Shown piece by piece: positions 49,981 through 58,387 of a stretch of DNA of 58,608 nt. The notes under the pieces were generated by a model. That model was not told where the DNA came from. It was given only the letters and a program-made list of their open reading frames with translations, and did not search any database. Origin of the DNA: JAGXQV01 sp964451375 (GTDB taxonomy: Bacteria > Pseudomonadota > Gammaproteobacteria > Burkholderiales > Sulfuricellaceae); assembly GCA_964451375.1 (NCBI GenBank), contig CAYVIN010000019.1, forward strand, positions 1-58,608, written 5' to 3'. The position numbers and the translations under genes were made by a program. The first letter of the stretch is position 1. Each line of letters opens with the position of its first letter.

Positions 49981-51306
49981 ATGTCCAAATTCTGGCTGCG
50001 TCCGACGCTCACCCTGATTTCGCTGGCCCTGCCGGCTTTGCTGGTATGGGCGTTTATCGGCGCACTCGCGGCGCTCGCCCTGTTTTGCGCCGGCTTGCTG
50101 ATCTATCTGTTTTTTCACCTGCGCAACGTGAATGCCTTCGCGGCCTGGCTGAAACAGCCGGATACCAGCGAAGTGCCGCACGGCAGCGGCATCTGGGCCG
50201 AGCTGTTTTCCCGCGTATACCAGCGCGAGCGTGGCCAGCTTGCCTGCCGGCGCGACCTCTCCTCAGCGCTGGAACGTTTTCAGCGCGCCGCCGAAGCCAT
50301 GCCCGACGGCATCGTCATGCTCGACGACAAGGATCGTATCGACTGGTGCAACGCCATTGCGGAAGCGCAACTCGGCATCGACCTGGAACGGGATCGCGGC
50401 CAATGGCTGTCCTACCTGCTGCGCCAGAGCCAGTTCAACGAATATCTGGCGGCGCGCAATTATCGTGATCCGCTGATCATCAAGTCCAACCGCCAGCGCG
50501 ACGTTACCCTGTCTATCCAGTTGGTGCCCTTCGGGGATGAACAGAAGCTCCTGCTGATCCGCGACATCACCCAGATCGAGCGGGTGGAAAACATGCGCCG
50601 CGATTTCGTCGCCAACGTTTCCCACGAACTGCGCACTCCCCTCACGGTGGTGGGCGGTTTCCTGGAAACCCTTTCCGACGCCGAACATCTGGATGGCGAA
50701 GAAACCCGCCACTTCATCCAGGTCATGTATGGTCAGACCCAGCGTATGCAGCGCCTGGTCGAAGACCTGTTGACGCTCTCCAAGCTGGAAAGCGGCAATG
50801 GCTCGCACCACGAAAGCCGGGTGGATGTGCCGCGCCTCATGGAAACCCTGTATCGCGAAGCCGAATCGCTCAGCGACGGGCGTCATCAGGTGACCCTCGA
50901 CATCCAGACGCGCTGCTGCCTGCAAGGCAACGAGGACGAACTGCGCAGCGCGTTCGGCAATCTCGTCAGCAACGCCATTCGTTACACCCCGGACGGCGGA
51001 ATCATTACCCTGCAATGGAAAAAAAATGTCGGCGAAAGCGCGACATTTTCCGTCAGCGATACCGGCATCGGCATCGAAGCCCAGCACATTCCCCGCCTGA
51101 CCGAACGGTTTTACCGGGTGGATCGGGGGCGTTCCCGCGAAACCGGCGGCACCGGCCTGGGGCTGGCCATCGTCAAACATATCCTGACGCGCCACCAGGC
51201 CCGCCTCGAAGTGGCAAGCGAACCCGGCAAGGGCAGCACTTTCCGCTTTATCTTCCCCACCCGGCGGGTGCTTCAGCCGGGGAACGAGGATTCCAGCGCG
51301 GTCTGA
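49981..51306 (+). CDS. phoR: PhoR, phosphate-regulon sensor kinase
   Basis: A 441-residue histidine kinase with an N-terminal hydrophobic pair of helices (about 8-45), a PAS domain (about 95-190), a HisKA domain with the phospho-His in FVANVSHELRTPLT, and an ATPase domain (N box GNLVSNAIRYTPDGG, G boxes DTGIGIEAQHIPRL and GGTGLGLAIVKH). It phosphorylates PhoB when phosphate is low. Its 3' end overlaps the convergent HIT gene by 34 bases. Confidence 0.95.
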   Translation: MSKFWLRPTLTLISLALPALLVWAFIGALAALALFCAGLLIYLFFHLRNVNAFAAWLKQPDTSEVPHGSGIWAELFSRVYQRERGQLACRRDLSSALERFQRAAEAMPDGIVMLDDKDRIDWCNAIAEAQLGIDLERDRGQWLSYLLRQSQFNEYLAARNYRDPLIIKSNRQRDVTLSIQLVPFGDEQKLLLIRDITQIERVENMRRDFVANVSHELRTPLTVVGGFLETLSDAEHLDGEETRHFIQVMYGQTQRMQRLVEDLLTLSKLESGNGSHHESRVDVPRLMETLYREAESLSDGRHQVTLDIQTRCCLQGNEDELRSAFGNLVSNAIRYTPDGGIITLQWKKNVGESATFSVSDTGIGIEAQHIPRLTERFYRVDRGRSRETGGTGLGLAIVKHILTRHQARLEVASEPGKGSTFRFIFPTRRVLQPGNEDSSAV

Positions 51307-51695
51307 AAAGCCGCCCGCAATTTCTCCGCCAATTCGGGAATCTGCGGCGGCGTCGCCTCGCGCATCGCCTGACCCCAGATCGGGTTGGGGAAATGTTTGT
51401 CATTGCAAAAACGCGGAATCACATGCCAATGAAGATGCGGCACAACATTGCCCAGGCTCGCCAGATTGATCTTGTCGGGCGACATCACCTCCCGCACCGC
51501 CTGCTCCGCCGCCAGCACCACCGCCATGAAATGTTTGCGCCCCATCGGCCCGAGATCACTCATCTCGGCCACGTGGCGGTGCAAAATCACCCGGCAGAAC
51601 CCCGGATAATCAGGGTCATCCACCAATACCAGGCGGCACAGTTCGCTTTTCCACAACACCAAACCAGCGTCGTTATCACAGAGTTCGCAGGACAT
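51273..51695 (-). CDS. HIT-family nucleotide hydrolase
   Basis: A 140-residue histidine-triad protein; the catalytic triad motif is HLHWHVIPRF. CELCDND at the N-terminus is common in this branch. HIT proteins hydrolyse AMP-linked substrates; the branch here is often annotated diadenosine tetraphosphate hydrolase-like. It overlaps the end of phoR on the opposite strand. Confidence 0.92.
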   Translation of the reverse strand: MSCELCDNDAGLVLWKSELCRLVLVDDPDYPGFCRVILHRHVAEMSDLGPMGRKHFMAVVLAAEQAVREVMSPDKINLASLGNVVPHLHWHVIPRFCNDKHFPNPIWGQAMREATPPQIPELAEKLRAAFQTALESSFPG

Positions 51696-51716
51696 GTTTT
51701 ACCTCTTGGGAAATTT

Positions 51717-51787
51717 CAGTTGATGTCGCCGCGCAAAGCGCATTCCTCAACTCAACACTAAACATTCAAAACTAAAAACCGCTTTTT
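51717..51787. repeat. Hairpin element (TTAGTG family), partial left arm
   Basis: The core GATGTCGCCGCGCAAAGCGC is followed by ATTCCTCAAC and a low-complexity right arm (ACTCAACACTAAACATTC...) ending CCGCTTTTT. The same parts occur at 55569-55665, 56031-56156 and 58374-58414. The left arm is mostly missing here. Confidence 0.7.
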
Positions 51788-51810
51788 CTTAATCCCGAAT
51801 CACCCAAAAT

Positions 51811-51840
51811 AAAACCGCCCCCTAAAGGCGGGAGCGGTTT
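51811..51840 (-). terminator. Rho-independent terminator after rhlE
   Basis: On the minus strand AAACCGCTCCCGCC and GGGGGCGGTTT form a stem with an internal bulge, followed by TTATTTT. It lies just downstream of the rhlE stop at 51869. Confidence 0.85.
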
Positions 51841-51868
51841 GCGGATTCGCCGGGAAACGCCGTCGGAT

Positions 51869-53302
51869 TTAGTGGTGCCTGCCGCCGGGGCGATGCGACG
51901 ATGGATTGCGCGCCGCCGTGTTGCCGCTGCGCGGCGTGGACTGGGGTCTGATGACATTGCCGTTGACTTCCGGTTTGGCGGTTGCCGCCGGAGTGCGCGG
52001 TGCGCCGCTGCGGGCTTGTCCCTGACCTTGAGCGCGGCCCTGTCCGGGTTGCCCCTGACTGCGGCCTTGCCCTTGATTCTGTCCCTGGCCCCGGCCCTGT
52101 CCCTGGCGTTGTCCGCCGCGTTGCGGCGTTTTCTGGATGGGTTCCGCGCGGATGCTGGGATCCACGTCGAAGCCCGGCACCAGCTCCTTGGGCAGCGAAC
52201 GTTTGATGATCCGTTCGATATCGGAAAGCAGCTTGAGCTCGTCCACACACACCAGCGACGAGGCTTCGCCCTCGTTGCCGGCGCGCCCGGTGCGCCCGAT
52301 GCGATGCACGTAATCCTCGGGCACGTTGGGCAGTTCGTAATTCACCACATGCGGCAACTCGCTGATATCGATGCCGCGCGCCGCGATGTCGGTCGCCACC
52401 AGCACTTGCAAAGCACCGCTCTTGAATTCCGAAAGCGCACGGGTGCGCGCCCCCTGGCTCTTGTTGCCGTGAATCGCCAGGGCCGGAATCCCTTCCTTGT
52501 CGAGTTGTTCGGCAAGACGGTTAGCACCGTGTTTGGTGCGGGTGAACACCAGCACCTGGAACCAGTTGCGTTCCTTGATGAGATGGGTGAGCAATTCGCG
52601 CTTGCGTTCGCGATCCACCGGGTAGACCTTTTGCGCCACCGTATCGGCGGTGGCGTTGCGGCGCGCCACCTCGATCATCGCCGGGTTGTTCAGCAGCCCG
52701 TCGGCAAGAATCTTGATTTCATCGGAGAACGTCGCGGAAAACAGCAGGTTCTGGCGCTGTTTGGGGAGCAATGCGAGCACCCGCTTGATGTCGCGGATAA
52801 AGCCCATATCCAGCATCCGGTCGGCTTCGTCGAGCACCAGAATCTGCACATGCGACAAATCCACGGTTTTTTGCTGGACGTGATCAAGCAAGCGCCCCGG
52901 TGTCGCGACCAGCACATCCACGCGACCGCGCAAACGGGTGATTTGCGGATTGATGTTGACCCCGCCGAACATCACCATCGAATTGATTTTGAGGTGTTTG
53001 CCGTATTCGCGCACACTTTCCTCGACCTGCGCCGCCAGTTCGCGGGTGGGCGTAAGAATCAGCGCGCGGATCGGCGAACGTCCTTCGGCAGGGCTTCTGA
53101 CCGGAATCCCGGAGAGGCGTTGCAGGATGGGTAACACAAAACCGGCGGTTTTGCCGGTGCCGGTTTGCGCGCCGGCCAGCAAGTCGCCACCCGACAGCAC
53201 GGCGGGAATCGCCTGGGTCTGGATCGGCGTGGGTTCGGTGTAGCCGCGCTCGGTAACGGCGCGGACGAGTTCTTCGGACAAGCCGAGGGAAGCAAAAGAC
53301 AT
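51869..53302 (-). CDS. rhlE: RhlE-type DEAD-box RNA helicase
   Basis: A 477-residue helicase with the Q motif (PTPIQTQAIP), motif I AGAQTGTGKTA, DEAD box VLDEADRML, SAT motif LLFSATFSDE, and motif VI HRIGRTGRAG. The C-terminal 100 residues are a disordered Gln/Gly/Arg-rich tail (repeats of the GQGQ and RGQ type) that should bind RNA. It remodels RNA in ribosome assembly or decay. The ATG at 53302 has AGGAA upstream and gives the family start; a longer frame is noise. Confidence 0.93.
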   Translation of the reverse strand: MSFASLGLSEELVRAVTERGYTEPTPIQTQAIPAVLSGGDLLAGAQTGTGKTAGFVLPILQRLSGIPVRSPAEGRSPIRALILTPTRELAAQVEESVREYGKHLKINSMVMFGGVNINPQITRLRGRVDVLVATPGRLLDHVQQKTVDLSHVQILVLDEADRMLDMGFIRDIKRVLALLPKQRQNLLFSATFSDEIKILADGLLNNPAMIEVARRNATADTVAQKVYPVDRERKRELLTHLIKERNWFQVLVFTRTKHGANRLAEQLDKEGIPALAIHGNKSQGARTRALSEFKSGALQVLVATDIAARGIDISELPHVVNYELPNVPEDYVHRIGRTGRAGNEGEASSLVCVDELKLLSDIERIIKRSLPKELVPGFDVDPSIRAEPIQKTPQRGGQRQGQGRGQGQNQGQGRSQGQPGQGRAQGQGQARSGAPRTPAATAKPEVNGNVIRPQSTPRSGNTAARNPSSHRPGGRHH

Positions 53303-53439
53303 GGAATTCCTGAGAAAAATATCGGCCAGTCGCCGGAAGCGGCGCCAGTCACAGGCAGAAGGGGATTTGAAGGTAAGACTGCGGCGTGAAGACTGGATAG
53401 CGAATACCGCAGGCCGCATTGTAACAGAAGAGCGCCTTC

Positions 53440-53612
53440 CCACGGCGGCGGGAGTGATGGGTGTAGGTGATGGCGGTGATCTCACCGTCCAGATTGAAGG
53501 AGCGTGAGTAGTTTTCGCCGCCCGTTGGCCATTGCTTGACCGGCCCGAAGGCGGCGAACCGGGGGTTGGAAATCGCAGCTACGCCGCCGACGTTTACGAA
53601 TTCTGGTTCCAA
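53440..53612 (-). pseudogene. Rhs/YD-repeat protein remnant
   Basis: A minus-strand frame holds GPVKQWPTGGENYSRSFNLDGEITAITYTH, which is an Rhs YD-repeat unit (the YSRSFDLDGRI type). There is no complete gene around it, and the frame runs out on both sides. It is probably the leftover of an Rhs or tRNA-nuclease-type polymorphic toxin gene. The 5' flank contains GTAGGGCGCGCCGTGCGCAC, a wording common in dispersed bacterial repeats. Confidence 0.55.
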
Positions 53613-53793
53613 TGGTGCGCTACGGTATCGAACACGGGCCGGTGGATTAGGCCGAATGAATGTGGGGTGCGCACGGCGCGCCCTACGGAATCTGAACTGG
53701 CCCAGCGCTTATACCTCCTTGATCTGAATTTATGCACACAAGTCGAAGCGCACTATCCGGCTTCCCCCTCCGTTTCTAATACCTCGACGGCGA
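53613..53793. other. Gap without a gene
   Basis: No gene or known element is seen here apart from the dispersed-repeat-like sequence near 53665-53690. The chemotaxis promoter module starts right after it. Confidence 0.4.
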
Positions 53794-53852
53794 GTAGGGA
53801 TTTCCCTACTGCAATTCGCACTCCTCCTTACGCGCAAATCAAGATTGTCTGA
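53794..53852 (+). promoter_or_regulatory. Conserved upstream module of mcp-cheA locus
   Basis: GTAGGGATTTCCCTAC (53794-53809) is a perfect palindrome. Sixteen bases later the 27-base element (53826-53852) beginning CCTTAC and ending ATTGTCTGA matches 25 of 27 bases of the one upstream of cheR (6711-6737). The mcp start lies 131 bases downstream. Confidence 0.6.
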
Positions 53853-53982
53853 CTAGAGACACGATGAAGGATTTGGCATCCTGAGTTTCCGGCTGGGACG
53901 TATACCCCGCCTCGTCGCGATTTGGCAAGACATACCGAGCGGTGATGGTTTCATCAAAATAAAAATCAAGGAGGCCCCGCAA

Positions 53983-55182
53983 ATGACGGGAATAGGGAAG
54001 GTTGAAAGCGGCTATCAGGGTAAATGGGTGACGTTCCTGATAGGGCTGACCGGTTCGGTTTGCGTACTTGCCGTCGGCGGATTCGCGCCGCTGTCGCTTA
54101 CTCTGGCATTTGTGCCGGTGGTGCTCGGCGTGATGCTGGGCGTACACCTCGATCAGCGATTCCGCACCCAATTGGATTCCACCACCGCAGCGTTGCGTTA
54201 CGAACTGGAAGCCGAGCAATGTCCGCACAAGGCCGGTTGCATCAGTGGGCTGGATCGTCTTTGCAAGGGCGTGTTGCCGGTCTGGTCGGGGCAGATCGAA
54301 CTGGCGCGCGCGCATACCGAGGAATCCATCACCGCGCTGGCGAACCGCTTCGCCGATCTGTCAACCCGTCTGGAGGCAGCCGTAACGGCCTCGACGAGTT
54401 CCTCGGGTGAGCTTGGCGGTGGCGGTTCAAACTGGCTGGTTTATCTTATTCAGGAAAGCCAGGGGGAAATGGATGGCGTGATCGCCTCGCTACGCACGGC
54501 TTTCGAGGCCAAGGAGATGCTGCTCAAGGAAATCACCGAACTGGCGCATTTCACCGACGAGCTTAAAACCATGGCGCAGGAAGTCGGCAACATCGCCACC
54601 CAGACCAACCTGCTCGCCCTCAACGCTGCCATCGAGGCGGCCCGAGCCGGCGAAGTGGGGCGCGGTTTCGCGGTGGTGGCGGACGAAGTGCGCAAACTTT
54701 CCGCTGCGTCCGGCGAAACCGGCAAACGGATCGCCGCCACCGTGGAAACCGTCAACAAGGCCATCGCCTCGACCTTGCAGGTTTCCCAGCGATACGCCGA
54801 GCAGGATACCGAGACCATCAATACTTCCGAGCAGGCGATCCAGTTGGTGATGGGCCAGTTCCAGGCCGCCGCCGGTACGCTGTGCGAATCCACCGACAGT
54901 CTGCGCAACGAGAGCAACGCCATCCGCGAGGAAATCTCCGACGTGCTGGTCGCCCTGCAATTCCAGGATCGCGTCAGCCAGGCGTTGAGCCATGTGCGCA
55001 ATGACCTGGGCAAGCTCGAACAGCGCATTGGCGAACACGAACGTTCGCCGCTGGCGGTCGATGCCGCTGTCTGGCTCAAAGAGCTTTCACAAACCTACAC
55101 CATGCCGGAACAGTATGCCGTGCATAACGGCGGGCGGGGCAAGGCGGCGGAGGTCTCTTCAACCGAAATCACATTTTTTTAA
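53983..55182 (+). CDS. Methyl-accepting chemotaxis protein
   Basis: A 399-residue chemoreceptor-like protein. Two N-terminal hydrophobic helices (about 15-33 and 37-54) form a hairpin with almost no periplasmic loop, so it senses an internal or membrane signal. A Cys-containing segment (CPHKAGCISGLDRLCKG) follows, then the signalling hairpin with the tip motif NIATQTNLLALNAAIEAARAGEVGRGFAVVADEVRKLS. There is no C-terminal CheR-tethering pentapeptide. AGGAGG lies 8 bases before the ATG. First gene of the second chemotaxis run. Confidence 0.93.
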   Translation: MTGIGKVESGYQGKWVTFLIGLTGSVCVLAVGGFAPLSLTLAFVPVVLGVMLGVHLDQRFRTQLDSTTAALRYELEAEQCPHKAGCISGLDRLCKGVLPVWSGQIELARAHTEESITALANRFADLSTRLEAAVTASTSSSGELGGGGSNWLVYLIQESQGEMDGVIASLRTAFEAKEMLLKEITELAHFTDELKTMAQEVGNIATQTNLLALNAAIEAARAGEVGRGFAVVADEVRKLSAASGETGKRIAATVETVNKAIASTLQVSQRYAEQDTETINTSEQAIQLVMGQFQAAAGTLCESTDSLRNESNAIREEISDVLVALQFQDRVSQALSHVRNDLGKLEQRIGEHERSPLAVDAAVWLKELSQTYTMPEQYAVHNGGRGKAAEVSSTEITFF

Positions 55183-55194
55183 AGGGAAAAAATT

Positions 55195-55563
55195 ATGGCT
55201 AAAAGCATCATGATTGTTGACGACTCCGCCTCACTGCGCCAAGTGGTGAGCATTGCCCTGAAGGGCGCGGGGTACGACGTGACCGAAGCATGCGACGGCA
55301 AGGACGCCCTTGCCAAACTCACCGGGCAGAAAATTCACCTCATCATCAGCGACGTCAACATGCCCAACATGGACGGTATCTCGTTCGTCAAGGCTGCCAA
55401 GCAAAAGCCGGAATACAAGTTCACCCCGGTGATTATGCTCACCACCGAATCCGGCGAAAACAAAAAACAGGAAGGCCAGGCGGCGGGCGCCAAGGCGTGG
55501 GTGGTCAAGCCCTTCCAGCCTGCGCAGATGTTGGCGGCGGTATCCAAGCTGGTGATGCCCTGA
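55195..55563 (+). CDS. cheY: CheY-like response regulator
   Basis: A 122-residue stand-alone receiver. Acidic pair in MIVDDSASL, phosphoacceptor in IISDVNMPNMDG, Thr in MLTTES and Lys in VVKPFQP match CheY. It would carry the signal from CheA to the flagellar motor or pilus machinery. It starts 12 bases after the mcp gene. Confidence 0.95.
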   Translation: MAKSIMIVDDSASLRQVVSIALKGAGYDVTEACDGKDALAKLTGQKIHLIISDVNMPNMDGISFVKAAKQKPEYKFTPVIMLTTESGENKKQEGQAAGAKAWVVKPFQPAQMLAAVSKLVMP

Positions 55564-55568
55564 TGTTG

Positions 55569-55665
55569 AAAAGCGGTGTTTAGCGCTTAGTGCTTAGTTG
55601 ATGTCGCTGCGCGAAGCGCATTCCACAACTAAACACTAAGCACTCAAAACTAAGAACAGCCTTTT
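55569..55665. repeat. Hairpin element (TTAGTG family), full copy
   Basis: The best copy of the family. The left arm AAAAGCGGTGTTTAG...CTTAGTGCTTAGTTG pairs with the right arm CAACTAAACACTAAG...ACAGCCTTTT. The core between them reads GATGTCGCTGCGCGAAGCGC. It fills the gap between cheY and the STAS gene. Confidence 0.75.
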
Positions 55666-55704
55666 ACCAAGCACTGCATTGCGAATATTTCAGGAGTATT
55701 CAAC

Positions 55705-56028
55705 ATGAAAGTGAATCAAAAACTCGACGACGACGGACATATCCGTATTGCGATTGAGGGCGACATGACGATTTATCACGCTATGACGTTGAAGGAATCG
55801 CTGATCGCCCCGCTAGAGCACTGTCAGGAAATGGAAGTGAACCTCTCCGGCGTCGGCGAATGCGATACGGTGGGCTTACAGGTGCTGGTGGTGCTCAAGC
55901 GCGAGGCTGACAAACTGGGCAAGCCGCTGCGTTTCATCGGCCACAGCCGGAATATGCTGGAGTTGATGGACTTGTGCAATTTGGGCGGCTTTTTCGGCGA
56001 TCCGGTGTTGATTAGTTCAAAGGGTTGA
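55705..56028 (+). CDS. STAS-domain protein (anti-anti-sigma-like)
   Basis: A 107-residue STAS domain (IAIEGDMTIYHAMTLKESLIAPLE, EVNLSGVGECDTVGLQVLVVLKREA). The usual D(S/T)xG site is D-T-V-G, so the phosphorylatable hydroxyl residue is kept as Thr. In chemotaxis loci such proteins may bind CheA or another partner. AGGAG is upstream of the ATG. It is enclosed by two hairpin elements. Confidence 0.9.
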   Translation: MKVNQKLDDDGHIRIAIEGDMTIYHAMTLKESLIAPLEHCQEMEVNLSGVGECDTVGLQVLVVLKREADKLGKPLRFIGHSRNMLELMDLCNLGGFFGDPVLISSKG

Positions 56029-56030
56029 AA

Positions 56031-56156
56031 AACCAGTGTTGAGTGGGAAGTGCTTGGTGTTTGGTTGATGTCGCCGCGCGAAGCGCGTCGGGATTTAATC
56101 ATGCGCAAAGCGCATTCCTCAACTAAACACTAAAAACCAAGCACTCAACACTAAAT
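56031..56156. repeat. Hairpin element (TTAGTG family), expanded copy
   Basis: Left arm AACCAGTGTTGAGTG...TTGGTTGATGTCG and right arm CAACTAAACACTAAAAACC...CAACACTAAATGG pair. The GCGCGAAGCGC core is doubled (56076-56090 and 56102-56114), separated by TCGGGATTTAATCAT. It lies between the STAS gene and cheA. Confidence 0.7.
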
Positions 56157-56203
56157 GGAAGGCGCGGCTTTCGCCGCTTTTAACGAAAAGATAAGGGGGC
56201 ATC

Positions 56204-57433
56204 ATGAATCTTGACGAAGCGCTGCAAACCTTCATCATCGAAGCGCGTGAACTGCTGCAACAGATGGAAGAGGCGCTGTTGTGCATTGAGCAGGCGCCAG
56301 ATGACCCGGACACCATCAACGCCATTTTCCGCGCCGCCCATACCATCAAGGGTTCCGCCGGCCTGTTCGGACTCGATCACGTGGTGAGCTTTACCCACGT
56401 TGCCGAAAGCGTACTGGACAAGGTGCGCGGCGGCGAAGTGCGTTTCGACTCCGATTTGGTAGCGCTGTTCCTGGCGGTGGGCGATTTTCTCGGCGAGTTG
56501 GTGGATGGCATCGCCGAAAACAAAGAAGCGGACGACGCGACGCGCGCACAGGGCGACAACTTGGTCACGCGACTCAAAACCTACCTGGGTGCGTCGCAGG
56601 CAGGGGCGTCCGCGCCTTCCGCCGGTGTACCGGTCATGCATGAGCCTTCTATCGAGAAGGAAGGCGGCGGCGCGGTGGGAACCGACAACTGGCACCTCTC
56701 CCTGCGCTTCAATCCGGAAGTCACCAAGAACGGCATGGACCCGATTTCCTTCATCCGTTACCTCTGCACCCTCGGTACGCTGGCGCACGTGGTTATGACC
56801 CTCGACGGCATCCCGCCGCTGGAGAGCTTCGACCCGGAATGCTGCTACATTGGCTTCGAAATCAGCTTCAAGAGCGATGCCGACAAAGCCACCATTGAGA
56901 GCGTCTTCGACTTCGTCCGCGAAGACAGCCATATCCGCATTCTGCCGCCGCACAGCAAGGCCGACGAATACCTGAGCCTGATACGCGACCTGCCCGGCGA
57001 GGAAATGCGCCTGGGCGAAATCCTCGTCAAATGCGGCACCCTGACCCCGGCGGAACTCGAAAAAACCCTGCAACACCAGGCCGGCAGCATCCAGCACCCG
57101 CCGCGCCCGATCGGCGAAGTGCTGGTTGAGCAGAAGATGGTTCAGCCTTGCGTGGTCGAAGCCGCGCTGGAAAAACAAAAACAGGTCAAGGATCACAAAA
57201 ACGCGGAAAGTAGCCTGATCCGCGTCGATGCCGAAAAGCTCGACCAGCTCATCAACTTGATTGGCGAGCTCACCATCGCCGGCGCGGGCGCCAACCTGGT
57301 CGCCCAGCGCGCCGGCATCAGCGAGCTGAACGAGGCGACCTCAACCATGCTGCGCCTCGTCGAAGCGGTGCGCGACTCCGCGCTGACCCTGCGCATGGTG
57401 CAGATCGGCGCCACCTTCAACCGCTTCCAGTGA
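56204..57433 (+). CDS. cheA: CheA N-terminal part (P1, MshEN-like, P3), ends at in-frame TGA
   Basis: A 409-residue first half of a CheA kinase. The HPt domain carries the phospho-His in FRAAHTIKGSAGL (His46). A P2-like domain (about 160-260, WHLSLRFNPEVTKNGMDPISFIRYL) follows. Residues 269-325 form two tandem 24-residue motifs: RLGEILVKCG...LEKTLQHQ and PIGEVLVEQ...VEAALEKQ, which match the pattern of the cyclic di-GMP-binding MshEN domain. The P3 dimerisation helices (about 340-405) end in RMVQIGATFNRFQ. There a TGA stands where family members have Arg (CGA in the next-nearest codon) and the same frame continues in the next feature. Confidence 0.9.
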   Translation: MNLDEALQTFIIEARELLQQMEEALLCIEQAPDDPDTINAIFRAAHTIKGSAGLFGLDHVVSFTHVAESVLDKVRGGEVRFDSDLVALFLAVGDFLGELVDGIAENKEADDATRAQGDNLVTRLKTYLGASQAGASAPSAGVPVMHEPSIEKEGGGAVGTDNWHLSLRFNPEVTKNGMDPISFIRYLCTLGTLAHVVMTLDGIPPLESFDPECCYIGFEISFKSDADKATIESVFDFVREDSHIRILPPHSKADEYLSLIRDLPGEEMRLGEILVKCGTLTPAELEKTLQHQAGSIQHPPRPIGEVLVEQKMVQPCVVEAALEKQKQVKDHKNAESSLIRVDAEKLDQLINLIGELTIAGAGANLVAQRAGISELNEATSTMLRLVEAVRDSALTLRMVQIGATFNRFQ

Positions 57434-58387
57434 GTGGTGCGCGATGTATCCAAGGAACTCGGCAAGGACATCGACCTGGTTATCAGCGGCGCGGAAACCG
57501 AACTCGACAAAACCGTGGTCGAAAAAATCGGCGACCCGCTCACCCACCTGGTGCGCAATTCCATGGATCACGGCATCGAATCCGCAGCCATCCGCCAGGC
57601 CGCCGGCAAACCGGCGAAAGGCGCCCTGCGTCTCAACGCCTACCACGATTCCGGCAGCATCGTCATCGAAGTTTCCGACGACGGCGGCGGCCTGCCCAAG
57701 GAAAAGCTCGTCAAAAAGGCCATCGAGCGTGGCCTGATTTCCCCGGACGACAACCTCAGCGACCGGGAAATATTCAACCTCATCTTCGAACCCGGATTCT
57801 CCACCGCCGAGGCGGTCAGCAACCTCTCCGGGCGCGGCGTCGGCATGGACGTGGTGCGCCGCAACATCGCCGCGCTGCGCGGCACGGTCGATCTGGACAG
57901 CGAGGCTGGCGTTGGCACAACCGTGCGCATCCGCTTGCCGCTGACGCTGGCGATCATCGACGGCTTTCTGGTCACGGTGGGCAATGCCTCTTTCGTGATC
58001 CCGCTGGATCTCGTGGTCGAATGCGTGGAACTCTCGGCGGAAGACCGCGCCGCCTCAGCCGACCGCCACTACCTCAACCTGCGCGGCCAAGTGTTGCCTT
58101 ACCTGCGCCTGCGCGAAATCTTCGACGTGGAAGCCGCCGCCGTGCGCCGCGAAAACGTCGTGGTAATCCAGTACGGCGGCGCGCGCGCCGGGCTGGTGGT
58201 GGACGCGCTGCTCGGCGAATTCCAGACCGTCATCAAGCCGCTCGGGCGCATTTTCACCCACGTCAACGGCATCGGCGGCTCCACTATTCTGGGCAGCGGC
58301 GAAGTCGCGCTGATCCTCGACGTACCCAAGCTGATCCAGATGATTTCCAAGCGCGAAGAGCGCGGGGTGGTGGAAAGCAGTGTTTAG
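57434..58387 (+). CDS. cheA: CheA C-terminal part (P4 kinase, P5 CheW-like)
   Basis: A 317-residue continuation of cheA in the same frame. It has the ATP-binding kinase domain (N box HLVRNSMDHGIE, G1 SDDGGGLPKEKL, G2 GRGVGMDVVRRNI) and the CheW-like P5 domain (SEAGVGTTVRIRLPLTLAIIDGFLVTVGN...). If the TGA at 57431-57433 is real, this part can only be made by readthrough or by reinitiation at GTG 57434 or 57437. Its last codons (SSV-stop) are supplied by a hairpin element inserted at the 3' end. Confidence 0.88.
   Translation: MVRDVSKELGKDIDLVISGAETELDKTVVEKIGDPLTHLVRNSMDHGIESAAIRQAAGKPAKGALRLNAYHDSGSIVIEVSDDGGGLPKEKLVKKAIERGLISPDDNLSDREIFNLIFEPGFSTAEAVSNLSGRGVGMDVVRRNIAALRGTVDLDSEAGVGTTVRIRLPLTLAIIDGFLVTVGNASFVIPLDLVVECVELSAEDRAASADRHYLNLRGQVLPYLRLREIFDVEAAAVRRENVVVIQYGGARAGLVVDALLGEFQTVIKPLGRIFTHVNGIGGSTILGSGEVALILDVPKLIQMISKREERGVVESSV

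Noticed and set aside
57431..57433. Selenocysteine or pyrrolysine at the TGA in cheA
   Set aside because: The family residue is Arg, not Cys, and no SECIS-like hairpin is evident just downstream.
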